From NCBI GenBank assembly GCA_964544295.1, contig CAZJBJ010000041.1:1-23986 (forward strand): a stretch of 23,986 nucleotides of DNA. Reading direction: 5' to 3'. Shown piece by piece: positions 8,180-15,276 of this stretch (position 1 is its first letter; each line of letters opens with the position of its first letter). The stretch comes from JAENVU01 sp964544295. Its GTDB lineage: Bacteria; Actinomycetota; Acidimicrobiia; IMCC26256; JAENVU01. The notes beneath the pieces were generated by a model. That model saw nothing but the letters and a program-made list of their open reading frames with translations. It had not been told where the DNA came from and made no database searches. A program made the position numbers and the translations under genes.

Positions 8180-9231
8180 GACTGCACCTCGTCACCGTCG
8201 CGCGTCCCCGCCAGATCGGCGACGAGCTCGAGCCCGGCCAGGTCGGCGGTGCGCACGGTCAGCCCGGTGAGTCCGGCGGTCGGGAATTCGGCCCAGCGAT
8301 CGCGCATTCGTTGCTCGCTGCCGATGAGCGCGCCGTCCTCGATGTACTCGTCGGGCACGGCCGCGACCGCCTCCTCCTTGTGGCCCGCGAGCCAGAGCTC
8401 CTGGATGCGAGCGGCGGCGTCGGGATAGCCACGCCGGGCCATGGCGTCACGGTGATAGTTGTGCGTGGCCGAGCCCATGCCCCCCACGTACATGGCGGTC
8501 AGCGGTTTCTTCGCGTCGACCGCGGCGCGAACGTCGTCGGCGAACTCGACGCTCACGCCGCCGAACACCTCGAATCGTTCGGGGAGAACACCGCGGGCCC
8601 GGAACCCGACGTCGAGCTCCGGTCCGTAGACCGCGGCGCCGTTCCTCCCCCACCCCATGGGGAGGAAGCCGTCGGCGATCTCCGCGGTGAGTGCGGTGTT
8701 CTTCGGTCCGCCGGCGGCGAGCCAGATCTCGATGGCGCCGGCCGGATGCAGGATCGAGCGGAGCGGCTTCCCCTGACCGACTGCACCGGGACCCTGGTAC
8801 GGCAGGGGGAACTCCGGGCCCGCGTTCGTCAACGGCTCGCGACGAAAGACCTTGCGCATGATCTCGACGTACTCCCGCAGCCGCCGGTTCGGGCTCCCCC
8901 ACGGTTGGCCGTACCAGCCTTCGACGATCTGGGGTCCGGACACGCCGAGGCCGATGATCACCCGATTGCCACCCGCGAGCGCGTCGATGGTCAATGCGTG
9001 CATCGCGGTCGCGGCCGGGGTACGCGCCGCGATCTGCACGACCGCGGTGCCGAGCTTGATGCGCGACGTGACCGCGGCGAGGTACGCGAGTGGCGAGAGC
9101 GCGTCGGCGCCGTACGCCTCCGCCGTCCACACCGAGTGGTACCCGAGTTCCTCGGCGCGGCGCACGAGCGCGACGGGGAGACCCAACTCGGCCTCGCGGT
9201 ACACGTCGAGTCCGAGTCCGAGCTTCAGCAC
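8176..9231 (-). CDS. Luciferase-like (LLM) F420-dependent oxidoreductase, first gene of the operon
   Basis: A protein of about 351 residues of the F420/FMN luciferase-like family. LKLGLGLDVY at the N-terminus, RRAEELGYHSVWTAEAYG, KLGTAVVQIAARTPAATAMH, ALAGGNRVIIGLGVSGPQIVEGWYG and AAGGPKNTALTAEIADGFLP follow the pattern of actinobacterial F420-dependent members. The reading frame is open to 9351, but GTG at 9231 has GGGGAGA seven bases upstream and begins like the family consensus. ATG at 9246 is the alternative. TAGCCT at 9269-9274 could be the -10 element, giving a leader of about 30 bases. It heads a four-gene operon in which every gene overlaps the next, and it diverges from the PPOX-fold enzyme gene. 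Confidence 0.87.
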   Translation of the reverse strand: MLKLGLGLDVYREAELGLPVALVRRAEELGYHSVWTAEAYGADALSPLAYLAAVTSRIKLGTAVVQIAARTPAATAMHALTIDALAGGNRVIIGLGVSGPQIVEGWYGQPWGSPNRRLREYVEIMRKVFRREPLTNAGPEFPLPYQGPGAVGQGKPLRSILHPAGAIEIWLAAGGPKNTALTAEIADGFLPMGWGRNGAAVYGPELDVGFRARGVLPERFEVFGGVSVEFADDVRAAVDAKKPLTAMYVGGMGSATHNYHRDAMARRGYPDAAARIQELWLAGHKEEAVAAVPDEYIEDGALIGSEQRMRDRWAEFPTAGLTGLTVRTADLAGLELVADLAGTRDGDEVQS

Positions 9232-9268
9232 CGAGCGTCTCCCCATTCCGCGACCGTCCGACGTCGGG

Positions 9269-9274
9269 AGGCTA
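9269..9274 (-). promoter_or_regulatory. Putative -10 element of the catabolic operon
   Basis: TAGCCT on the minus strand would place the transcription start near 9262. This is upstream of the ribosome-binding site and of both candidate starts of the first luciferase-like gene. No good -35 box is seen, so the call is tentative. Confidence 0.25.
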
Positions 9275-9340
9275 CCCATCGCGCCCGTGCCACCGTCAGA
9301 GACCGAGCGTCTGGACCACGCGACGTGGGAAGATGCGGCT

Positions 9341-9844
9341 ATGGGAACCAATCAGCGGGCCGAGATCACGATGACCGACGCCGAGGTGGCGACGTTCCTG
9401 GAACAACGTCGCATCGCCTCGATCGCGACCAACGGACCGAGCGGGCACCCCCATGTGGTCGCGATGTGGTTCGGTGTCATCGACGGGGTGCTCTACTTCG
9501 AGACCAAGGCGAAATCACAGAAGGCCGTCAACCTGCGCCGCGATCCCCGGATCACCGTCTCGATCGAGGCCGGCGACACCTACGACGAGCTTCGCGGCGT
9601 GAGCATCGAGGGGACCGCGGCGTTGATCGAGGACACGACCCTCGACGAGTACTGGGCGGCGGGCATCAACATCTTCGAGCGCTACCAGGGCCCGTACTCC
9701 GAGGAGATGCGCCCGTTCGTCGAGATGATGATGAACAAGCGCGCGGTCGTGCGGGTCGATCCCCAACGGATCCGATCCTGGGACCACCGCAAGCTCGGCC
9801 TCGACCCGATGCCGAAGTCGGGCACCACCGCCGCGTTCAGCTGA
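9341..9844 (+). CDS. PPOX-class (pyridoxamine 5'-phosphate oxidase fold) F420-dependent enzyme
   Basis: A 167-residue split-barrel flavin/deazaflavin protein. The N-terminal TDAEVATFLEQRRIASIATN, then GHPHVVAMWFGVIDGVLYFE and KAVNLRRDPRITVSIEAG, are the usual strand pattern of the actinobacterial PPOX/FDOR group. Many members bind F420, others heme, FAD or FMN. Length is normal for the family. The ATG at 9341 has GGGAAG eight bases upstream as a modest ribosome-binding site. It is divergent from the luciferase-like operon and 39 bp upstream of the amidohydrolase. With the two luciferase-like enzymes it makes three F420-type enzymes within 4.5 kb. The substrate is unknown. Confidence 0.88.
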   Translation: MGTNQRAEITMTDAEVATFLEQRRIASIATNGPSGHPHVVAMWFGVIDGVLYFETKAKSQKAVNLRRDPRITVSIEAGDTYDELRGVSIEGTAALIEDTTLDEYWAAGINIFERYQGPYSEEMRPFVEMMMNKRAVVRVDPQRIRSWDHRKLGLDPMPKSGTTAAFS

Positions 9845-9871
9845 CCTGCGCCCGGATCCGGACCGCGGCCG

Positions 9872-9877
9872 TAGTAT
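9872..9877 (+). promoter_or_regulatory. Putative -10 element of a leaderless amidohydrolase transcript
   Basis: TAGTAT lies six bases before the ATG at 9884, and no ribosome-binding site precedes that ATG. This placement predicts initiation at the A of the start codon. Confidence 0.45.
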
Positions 9878-9883
9878 CCGCAC

Positions 9884-11170
9884 ATGACCGCCACGATGCC
9901 CTCCGCCCCGGCCGACCGCTACACGATCATCTCGTCGGACAGCCACGCGGGCGCGTCGCACGCGACCTACCGCGAGTACCTCGACCAGGCCTACCTCGAG
10001 GACTTCGACGCGTGGCGGAACAAGTACAAGAACCCGTACAAGGATCTCGCCCCGGGCGACGATCGGCGCAAGCGCAACTGGGACGACGAGATGCGCAACT
10101 CCCAGCAGGAGGCCGACGGCGTGGTCGGTGAGGTGGTGTTCCCGAACACGGTCCCGCCGTTCTTCCCGAGCTTCGTATTGTTCGCGCCGCCGCCCCCGCC
10201 GGAGGACTACGAGCACCGCCTCGCCGGGATCCGCGCCCACAACCGCTGGCTGAAGGACTGGTGCGACGAGTTCCCCGAACGCCGGGCCGGCGTCGGCCAG
10301 ATCTTCCTCAACAACATCGACGACGCCATCGAGGACGTCCACTGGATCAAGGAGCACGGCCTGCGTGGCGGGATCCTCCTGCCGGCCGTGCCGCCGGACG
10401 TGAAGTGGGTCAAGCCGCTCTACGACCCGGAGTACGACCGGCTGTGGCAGGTCATCGAAGACCTCGAGATCCCGGTCAACGCGCACGGCGGTACGGGGGT
10501 GCCCGACTACGGCAAGTACCCGACGTCGATGCTGCTCTACATCATGGAGGCGAGTTTCTACTCGCAGCGACCGTTCGTGCAGCTGGTGCTGTCCGGTGTG
10601 TTCGACCGGTTCCCGAACCTGCGGTTCGTCATGACCGAGAACGGCTGCGCGTGGCTGCCCGGGCTCATCGCCCACATGGACGCGATGATGACGTCGATCC
10701 GCAGCGGCGGTGCCGTCGGCGAGATCCGCTACACCGAGGACGAGCGCAAGGGGTCGATGCTCGCGTCGGAAGCGTTCGCGCAGAACTGTTGGATGGGCGT
10801 GAGCCAGCCCGGCATGGCCGACGCCAAGGTGCTCGACTTCGTCGGCCGCGACCGGTTCATGTGGGGCAGCGACTACCCGCACGACGAGGGCACGTACCCG
10901 CACTCGCGTGAGGCGATCCGGTCGCGGTTCCACGAACTGACGCCGGACGTGATGCAACAGATCCTGGGCACCAACGCGGCGAAGCTGTACGGCTTCGACC
11001 TCGACGCCCTCGCACCGCTGGCGTCACAGGTCGGGCCGTCGGTTGCTGAACTCGCCGAGCCGTTGCGCGAGCTGCCCGAGAACCCGAGTCAGGGACTCGC
11101 CCGCGGCTACCAGGCCTCGGACAGTGGCGACAAGGTCCTCTCCGACGACATGGACGCCGCGGCCCTCTGA
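9884..11170 (+). CDS. Metal-dependent amidohydrolase (amidohydrolase 2, COG2159 type)
   Basis: A 428-residue TIM-barrel hydrolase or decarboxylase of the ACMSD/gamma-resorcylate decarboxylase-like group. IISSDSHAG carries the N-terminal metal-site region (DSH in place of DxHxH). NAHGGTG supplies the barrel His, MTENGCAWLPG the next strand, and WGSDYPHDEG the conserved Asp that activates water or substrate, followed by the usual TNAAKLYGFD end. Members hydrolyse or decarboxylate cyclic substrates. The start ATG at 9884 has a -10-like TAGTAT six bases upstream and no ribosome-binding site. The C-terminal 50 residues after KLYGFD are a low-complexity acidic tail. Position beside the F420 genes suggests one shared catabolic pathway. 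Confidence 0.9.
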   Translation: MTATMPSAPADRYTIISSDSHAGASHATYREYLDQAYLEDFDAWRNKYKNPYKDLAPGDDRRKRNWDDEMRNSQQEADGVVGEVVFPNTVPPFFPSFVLFAPPPPPEDYEHRLAGIRAHNRWLKDWCDEFPERRAGVGQIFLNNIDDAIEDVHWIKEHGLRGGILLPAVPPDVKWVKPLYDPEYDRLWQVIEDLEIPVNAHGGTGVPDYGKYPTSMLLYIMEASFYSQRPFVQLVLSGVFDRFPNLRFVMTENGCAWLPGLIAHMDAMMTSIRSGGAVGEIRYTEDERKGSMLASEAFAQNCWMGVSQPGMADAKVLDFVGRDRFMWGSDYPHDEGTYPHSREAIRSRFHELTPDVMQQILGTNAAKLYGFDLDALAPLASQVGPSVAELAEPLRELPENPSQGLARGYQASDSGDKVLSDDMDAAAL

Positions 11171-11227
11171 CCGTGCTCCCGGTTCGCCGGACGGCCGCGG
11201 TGGTTCGTGTGCCCGAATGACGAACGA

Positions 11228-11258
11228 GTGGCTCCGGGCCGATCCGACCCGGAGCCAC
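11228..11258. terminator. Bidirectional terminator hairpin between convergent genes
   Basis: GTGGCTCCGGG (11228-11238) pairs perfectly with CCCGGAGCCAC (11248-11258) around a 9-base loop. It lies between the amidohydrolase stop (11170) and the stop of the secreted protein gene (11269), so it can serve both. There is no long U-tract, which is common for high-GC actinobacteria. Confidence 0.75.
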
Positions 11259-11268
11259 CCACTCGCCG

Positions 11269-13131
11269 TCAGTCGCCCGGCTCGTCGTCGTGGATCTTGA
11301 TCTTGCCCTCGCAGATCGGCTGGAGCGCAGACGACCACACCACCGCGCCCGAACTGTCGCTCACTTCGAATCCGAACATGTCCGGTGCGGCGCCGCCGTC
11401 GACGATGTGGACCGCGAACTTGTAGCCGTCCACCCCGTTGAACTTGCCGGTCCCGGCGAACAGCCCGACGTCGTGACCCGTGAACCCGAGCGAGGTCAGA
11501 CCCGTGCTCCGGAACTCATCGTCGTCCCCTTCGAGCTTCAGCTTGCCGACCAGTGATCCGTCCGCCTCGTACTCGACGTTGTCGAAGTCGAACTCGACCT
11601 CGTCCGGGTCACACGTCTCTCCGTCGCCCTTGGTCTCGAGTTTGGTCACCGGTCCGGTCACGAACGTCGCGGTGACGTTCCGATCCGCGTCCGTCGTCAC
11701 CTGGCACGGTCCCGACCCGGTGCAGTCACCGGACCAACCGGTGAACGTCGCGCCCGACCCGGCGATCGCCGACAGGTCGACCACCGTGCCGTCCGCGAAC
11801 GATGCGGAACACGCGCCGGTCGGGCAGTCGATCCCGGCCGGTGCCGACGTCACCCCGCCCGGTCCGACGACCGTGACCGTGACCGAGTGTCCGCCGCCGG
11901 ACACCCAGTGCTTCTGCGCGGTTGCTGATTGCAAGGAATTTCCTGCATCGCGGAAACTCGCCTTGATCGTGTCGTCACCGGGTCCGTTCGTGTCCTGATA
12001 GGTGAAGCTCACGTCTCCGTTCGCGTCGGACGTGCAGTCGGCCGGAACACATGTGCCCGCAGCTCCCGCGTTCTGGCCGGTGACCACGAAGTCGACCTTC
12101 TGGCCGGGGACGCCCACGTAGGGCGGGGACACCGCGGCCTGGTGCACGTTCGCCGTGACCGTGTGCGTCGTCCCGGTCGGGTTGGTCGCATCCTCCGGGG
12201 TGACCGAGATCACGAGCGACCGGACCACGATCTCCGAACCGGCCACGAGGATGTAGGCCTCGCCGCACGCTTCCACGTTGGTGTTCGGGTCGATACCGCA
12301 CGTCGGCTTCGTCGCGGTGTCCGTCGCTACGGCCAGCGCGCTCCAGTCCGACGGGAAGGTCGGGAACGACACGTGGACCGAACAGCCCCAACCCTCGAGC
12401 GAAGCGGTCGTCGTGTCCACGAATGCCGGATTGGCCGCGATGAGCGAGACGCTTCCACCACAGGGAGGCGCAGTGCTCGCCGTCCAGCTCCCGGTCACCC
12501 CGTCCGCGGCCGTGCCACTGATCGCGGTCAGCATCGACACACTGTCGTCCTCGATGCTGCCCCCGCCGCTGTAACCGTCCGACGTCGTGAAGAACATGTT
12601 GGTGCGGCCCGGCTGGCTGGCCGCGTAGGTGATGCCTTCGCGGATGACCGCCGACCGGGTGCTGGCGAGCGACCCGGCGTGGGCAGACGCATCCGTGCCG
12701 ACGACGACGCGGTTACCGGCCAGCGTGCGACCACCGGCCTGACCCATCACCACCGAGCCCCAGACTGGAGCACTCGACACCAAGCCCGGCACGAACCCGC
12801 CGCCGCCCGTATCGGCGACGATGAGCAAGTCGTACTGGCCGAAGTCCGCCGCCGTCATCGACCCCCAGGTCGCGTCGTCCACGCTCGTGACCTCGTAGCC
12901 CAGCGACTCGGCCACCTGCTGCTCGATGCCTCCGGGCCCAGACGTCGTACTCGCGTTGATCAACGCCTTCGGTGGCGCCGGCACCGCCGGATCCGCACCC
13001 GTGGTCACGAAGAGTCCGCACAGGATGGCCAACGCCGCCGCGAGCCTCCCGATCCGCACCCGTCGCACCCGTTGTCGCCTGGCCTGCCTGACGGCGCGCC
13101 GCGCCGCACGAGAAATTGTTGGTGTGTCCAT
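11269..13131 (-). CDS. Large secreted multidomain protein with Ig-like and bacterial-repeat domains
   Basis: A 620-residue exported protein. The first 27 residues are strongly basic, followed by a hydrophobic core (IGRLAAALAILCGLFVTTG) and a probable cleavage near residue 46. Next comes a Rossmann-like region of about 230 residues (ALINASTTSGPGG, then FGQYDLLIVAD) that loosely resembles glutamine-amidotransferase/ThuA-like folds. Then comes an Ig-like domain (GTTHTVTANVHQAAVSPP, later GDVSFTYQD) and a bacterial-repeat/InlB-type unit (GATFTGWSGDCTGSGPC, later RNVTATF). It ends in a domain with GTGKFNGVDGYKFAVHIVDG seen in other actinobacterial secreted proteins. The many Cys are probably disulfides. 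AAGGAGG six bases before ATG 13131 fixes the start. It is the only gene of its transcript; function is unknown, with a surface or matrix role inferred. Confidence 0.82.
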   Translation of the reverse strand: MDTPTISRAARRAVRQARRQRVRRVRIGRLAAALAILCGLFVTTGADPAVPAPPKALINASTTSGPGGIEQQVAESLGYEVTSVDDATWGSMTAADFGQYDLLIVADTGGGGFVPGLVSSAPVWGSVVMGQAGGRTLAGNRVVVGTDASAHAGSLASTRSAVIREGITYAASQPGRTNMFFTTSDGYSGGGSIEDDSVSMLTAISGTAADGVTGSWTASTAPPCGGSVSLIAANPAFVDTTTASLEGWGCSVHVSFPTFPSDWSALAVATDTATKPTCGIDPNTNVEACGEAYILVAGSEIVVRSLVISVTPEDATNPTGTTHTVTANVHQAAVSPPYVGVPGQKVDFVVTGQNAGAAGTCVPADCTSDANGDVSFTYQDTNGPGDDTIKASFRDAGNSLQSATAQKHWVSGGGHSVTVTVVGPGGVTSAPAGIDCPTGACSASFADGTVVDLSAIAGSGATFTGWSGDCTGSGPCQVTTDADRNVTATFVTGPVTKLETKGDGETCDPDEVEFDFDNVEYEADGSLVGKLKLEGDDDEFRSTGLTSLGFTGHDVGLFAGTGKFNGVDGYKFAVHIVDGGAAPDMFGFEVSDSSGAVVWSSALQPICEGKIKIHDDEPGD

Positions 13132-13161
13132 GTCCGCCCTCCTTACCCATCTACCCCGCCT

Positions 13162-13187
13162 GGGTGACCCGGTGAACCGGGTCACCC
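13162..13187. promoter_or_regulatory. Perfect 26-bp dyad at the start of the secreted-protein transcript
   Basis: GGGTGACCCGGT (13162-13173) and ACCGGGTCACCC (13176-13187) are exact inverted repeats separated by GA. The dyad overlaps the predicted transcription start (about 13182) and ends 31 bp before the ATG. It may be a repressor operator or a 5' hairpin in the mRNA. Confidence 0.6.
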
Positions 13188-13188
13188 T

Positions 13189-13217
13189 CTCTTACCTGGG
13201 CCGGCAACGGGAGTCAA
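13189..13217 (-). promoter_or_regulatory. Sigma-70-like promoter of the secreted-protein gene
   Basis: TTGACT at 13217-13212, a 17-bp spacer and TAAGAG at 13194-13189 read on the minus strand. This is the best -35/-10 pair in the region, and transcription would start near 13182, inside the adjacent dyad. Confidence 0.5.
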
Positions 13218-13411
13218 TGACAATTTGTGTGCATCCTGGTATCTCGGCCGCTTGCGAGGGAACACACCCCGAAGGTTCCAGGCGGGCGAGGCCAAGGCAC
13301 TCGAGGCGGGCTTTCCCGCCGGTGTGGCATTGCCGATCCATGCCGCGACCCCCAACCACGGCCTCGGCGTGGGCATCTGGGAAGGCGAATCGGTCGACGC
13401 AGTGCGTGAGG
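13217..13411 (+). pseudogene. Possible remnant of a small protein gene
   Basis: On the plus strand, 13270-13411 reads as a protein-like stretch (AKALEAGFPAGVALPIHAA, then GLGVGIWEGESVDAVREV) with strongly GC-biased third positions. The end, WEGESVDAVREV, resembles the last strand and helix of small dimeric alpha/beta-barrel proteins such as the DUF4242-like group. An ATG at 13217 with GGGAG upstream begins in a different frame. Joining them needs at least one or two frameshifts, and the frame runs into the 3' end of the merR-like gene without a proper C-terminus. I read it as a decayed or truncated gene. It might also be a chance open stretch in the 280-bp region between the two minus-strand genes. 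Confidence 0.3.
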
Positions 13412-14191
13412 TCACTCGCTCGTGGGGAGCAGCGTCCCACCGCCGAACAGGGCGGCCACGATCGATTGTGCGTCCTCGGGGGCGCGTACCTCGAGTGCCG
13501 TCCGTCGTTCGTCCACCGTGATCGTGAACGCGAAGAACCGGCAGCACTCCTGTTCCGCCGCCGTGAGCCGGGCGACCTCGACCGTCGACACGTCCGCCGC
13601 GAACGTGAGCCGAAGCCCGCCCGACACCGGGATGCGTTCCACCACCTTCGAAAGAACCTCCTGCCACTGCTCCAGCCGGTCCGGCAACTGCGAGCCGTCG
13701 AGCGTGCAGGCGACCGGTACGGCGTTCTCCGGTCCGGTCGTCGCCGGTCCTGCGGTCAGCGTCACGGGCACCGTCTCGGCCCGGTCGGCGGTACAGCCGC
13801 AGGTGTCGTCGCACGGACCGTCCGGCGTGTCGTGGTCGAGTCCACGGCGCGCGGCCTGGAGCTGCGACGTGAGCGCCAGCAGTTCCCCAGCCTGAGTCTG
13901 GGCTTCGTCGATCTTCGACGCGAGGAGCCCGCGCAGGCGCTCCTGCACCGGCGCACAACGTCCTCCCTCCCATGCGGTCACCAGGTCGGCGATCTCGTCG
14001 AGGGAACAACCGAGCTGCTTCGCCCGGCCGATGAACGCCAGCCGTTCCACGGTCCGCTCGTCGTAGAGCCGATAGCCCGCGGGCGTGCGGTCGATCGGGG
14101 TGACGAGGCCGATGTCCTCGTAGTACCGGAGGGTCGACGCGGAGAAGCCGCTCCGGCGAGCCACCTCCGCGATCTTGAGGCCTGCTTCCAT
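13412..14191 (-). CDS. MerR-family transcriptional regulator with Cys-rich centre and extra C-terminal domain
   Basis: A 259-residue regulator; most MerR proteins have 130-150 residues. Residues 5-75 are a MerR winged helix-turn-helix (KIAEVARRSGFSASTLRYYE, then GYRLYDERTVERLAFI), with C62 in QLGCSLDEI. A dimerisation helix follows (about 80-118), then a Cys cluster CDDTCGC (127-133). The C-terminal region (about 160-250) contains LTAAEQECCRFFAFTITV, a CC-containing domain found fused to metal-type MerR proteins. This suggests binding of a thiophilic metal or metalloid, which is inference. ATG 14191 is preceded by a MerR-type promoter with a dyad in a 20-bp spacer, so it is probably autoregulated and leaderless. 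No metal-resistance gene is next to it in the window. Confidence 0.88.
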   Translation of the reverse strand: MEAGLKIAEVARRSGFSASTLRYYEDIGLVTPIDRTPAGYRLYDERTVERLAFIGRAKQLGCSLDEIADLVTAWEGGRCAPVQERLRGLLASKIDEAQTQAGELLALTSQLQAARRGLDHDTPDGPCDDTCGCTADRAETVPVTLTAGPATTGPENAVPVACTLDGSQLPDRLEQWQEVLSKVVERIPVSGGLRLTFAADVSTVEVARLTAAEQECCRFFAFTITVDERRTALEVRAPEDAQSIVAALFGGGTLLPTSE

Positions 14192-14197
14192 TGGCCC

Positions 14198-14229
14198 ACC
14201 GTAAACCTTCGACCCAACTCGAAGGTCAA
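14198..14229 (-). promoter_or_regulatory. MerR-type promoter and operator of the merR-like gene
   Basis: On the minus strand, TTGACC (14229-14224) and TACGGT (14203-14198) are separated by 20 bp, longer than the normal 17. This is the hallmark of promoters that MerR activators untwist. The spacer holds ACCTTCGA and TCGAAGGT (14205-14226), an 8-bp inverted repeat with a 6-bp centre. The -10 lies six bases before the ATG at 14191. Confidence 0.8.
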
Positions 14230-14312
14230 GCCCCGGTGAGGTGCGACCCGTGTCCGTCGACCGATCGGACCACACGCGGAACGGCGCGGGAAGGCGACCA
14301 TGGAGATGGAAG

Positions 14313-14386
14313 TGGAGGTGAGGGGACTTGAACCCCTGACTTCTACGATGCGAACGTAGCGCTCTACCAGGCTGAGCTACACCCCC
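14313..14386 (-). tRNA. tRNA-Ala (anticodon CGC)
   Basis: A complete 74-base cloverleaf. The acceptor arms GGGGGTG and CACCTCC include the G3-U70 pair that identifies alanine tRNA, with A73. The D arm is GCTC/GAGC with AGCCTGGTA, the anticodon stem CTACG/CGTAG has loop TTCGCAT (anticodon CGC, reads GCG), and the T arm has GTTCAAGTC. CCA is not encoded. A TACCCT -10-like element at 14399-14404 could drive it. Confidence 0.97.
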
Positions 14387-14398
14387 GAAGGAACTGCG

Positions 14399-14404
14399 AG
14401 GGTA
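14399..14404 (-). promoter_or_regulatory. Putative -10 element of the tRNA-Ala gene
   Basis: TACCCT on the minus strand lies 12 bases upstream of the first tRNA base, so the primary transcript would have a leader of about five bases. No clear -35 is seen. Confidence 0.3.
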
Positions 14405-14434
14405 GCAAACCGACCCGGCCCTCCCCGATACCGA

Positions 14435-15196
14435 TCAGCCGGCTTCGGCCAACTGGATCATCGCGAACGCTGCGGCCATCGGGTCGGTGAAGATGCAGAA
14501 GCGGCCGGTGTCGCCGGCGTCCATCGGGCCGAACACCTTCGTCGCCCCGAGTTCGGTCGCCCGGGCCTGGGCCGACTCCAGGTCCGCCACCGCGAAGTAG
14601 GCGAGCCAGTTCGCCGGCACTTCGGCCGGCATCTCGGCCGGCATCTGCATGCACCCGCCCACGATCGCGTCACCGAGCTTGAACTCGTTGTACTCGGGGC
14701 TGCGCTGCGCGACGAGACCGAACACCGTCTCGTAGAAGGCGAGCGCGGCATCGACGTCGCGCGTGCTCAGCTCGTTCCAGCAGAGCGTGCCCGGCTCGTT
14801 GACGATCTCGGCCCCGATGGACTCCCCCGCCTGCCAGATCGAGAAGAACGCACCCGTCGGATCGGACGCGACCGCCATCCGCCCGGCGGTCATCACGTCC
14901 ATCGGCGGGACGACGACCGTGCCACCCGCGGCCGTGATCGCGGCGGCGGTCTCGTCGACGTCGGCGACGGTGATGTAGGTCATCCAGGCAGGCGGGCCGG
15001 GGTTCATCGCCGGGCCGATCGCGGCGACGGGCTTCCCGCGTAGCAGACACATCGTGTAGTGCCCGGCTTCCTCGCCCATGTCCTGGGTCTCCCAACCGAA
15101 CAGGCCGGAGTAGAACGACGCCGCGGCGGCGATGTCCGGCACGCCGATATCGACCCACGACGGGGTGCCGGGCGCGTAGGCAGTGATCTCGGTCAT
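14435..15196 (-). CDS. Two-domain VOC (glyoxalase/bleomycin-resistance fold) protein
   Basis: A 253-residue protein made of two VOC modules. The first begins TPSWVDIGVPDIAAAASFYS and ends FFSIWQAG; the second begins GTLCWNELSTRDVDAALAFY and ends AFAMIQLAEAG. This double arrangement is common in actinobacterial proteins with sequence similarity to the hydroxylase CFP30B. VOC proteins are metal enzymes (isomerase, dioxygenase, lyase) or drug-binding proteins; the substrate is unknown here. The ATG at 15196 has a GAGG-containing ribosome-binding site and lies downstream of a possible -10 TACAAC. The open frame extends further upstream, but residues there do not resemble the family. The tRNA-Ala gene follows 48 bp downstream. 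Confidence 0.9.
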   Translation of the reverse strand: MTEITAYAPGTPSWVDIGVPDIAAAASFYSGLFGWETQDMGEEAGHYTMCLLRGKPVAAIGPAMNPGPPAWMTYITVADVDETAAAITAAGGTVVVPPMDVMTAGRMAVASDPTGAFFSIWQAGESIGAEIVNEPGTLCWNELSTRDVDAALAFYETVFGLVAQRSPEYNEFKLGDAIVGGCMQMPAEMPAEVPANWLAYFAVADLESAQARATELGATKVFGPMDAGDTGRFCIFTDPMAAAFAMIQLAEAG

Positions 15197-15233
15197 CGGG
15201 GACCTCGCTTCGACGAAGAACGGTCCCGCGGTT

Positions 15234-15270
15234 GTACCACTCGGGTGCGACCAGCGCACCCGGGTGGTAC
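15234..15270. terminator. Hairpin terminator after the PI-PLC-like gene
   Basis: GTACCACTCGGGTGCG (15234-15249) pairs with CGCACCCGGGTGGTAC (15255-15270) at 15 of 16 positions (the sixteenth is G-U in plus-strand RNA) around a 5-base loop. It begins seven bases after the PI-PLC-like stop on the minus strand. There is no U-tract. It overlaps a possible -10 (TACAAC) of the VOC gene. Confidence 0.65.
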
Positions 15271-15276
15271 GACGAC

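Noticed and set aside
8311..10131. A 606-codon plus-strand open frame
   Set aside because: It is antisense to the luciferase-like gene and out of frame with the PPOX and amidohydrolase genes. It is a product of GC-rich codon structure.
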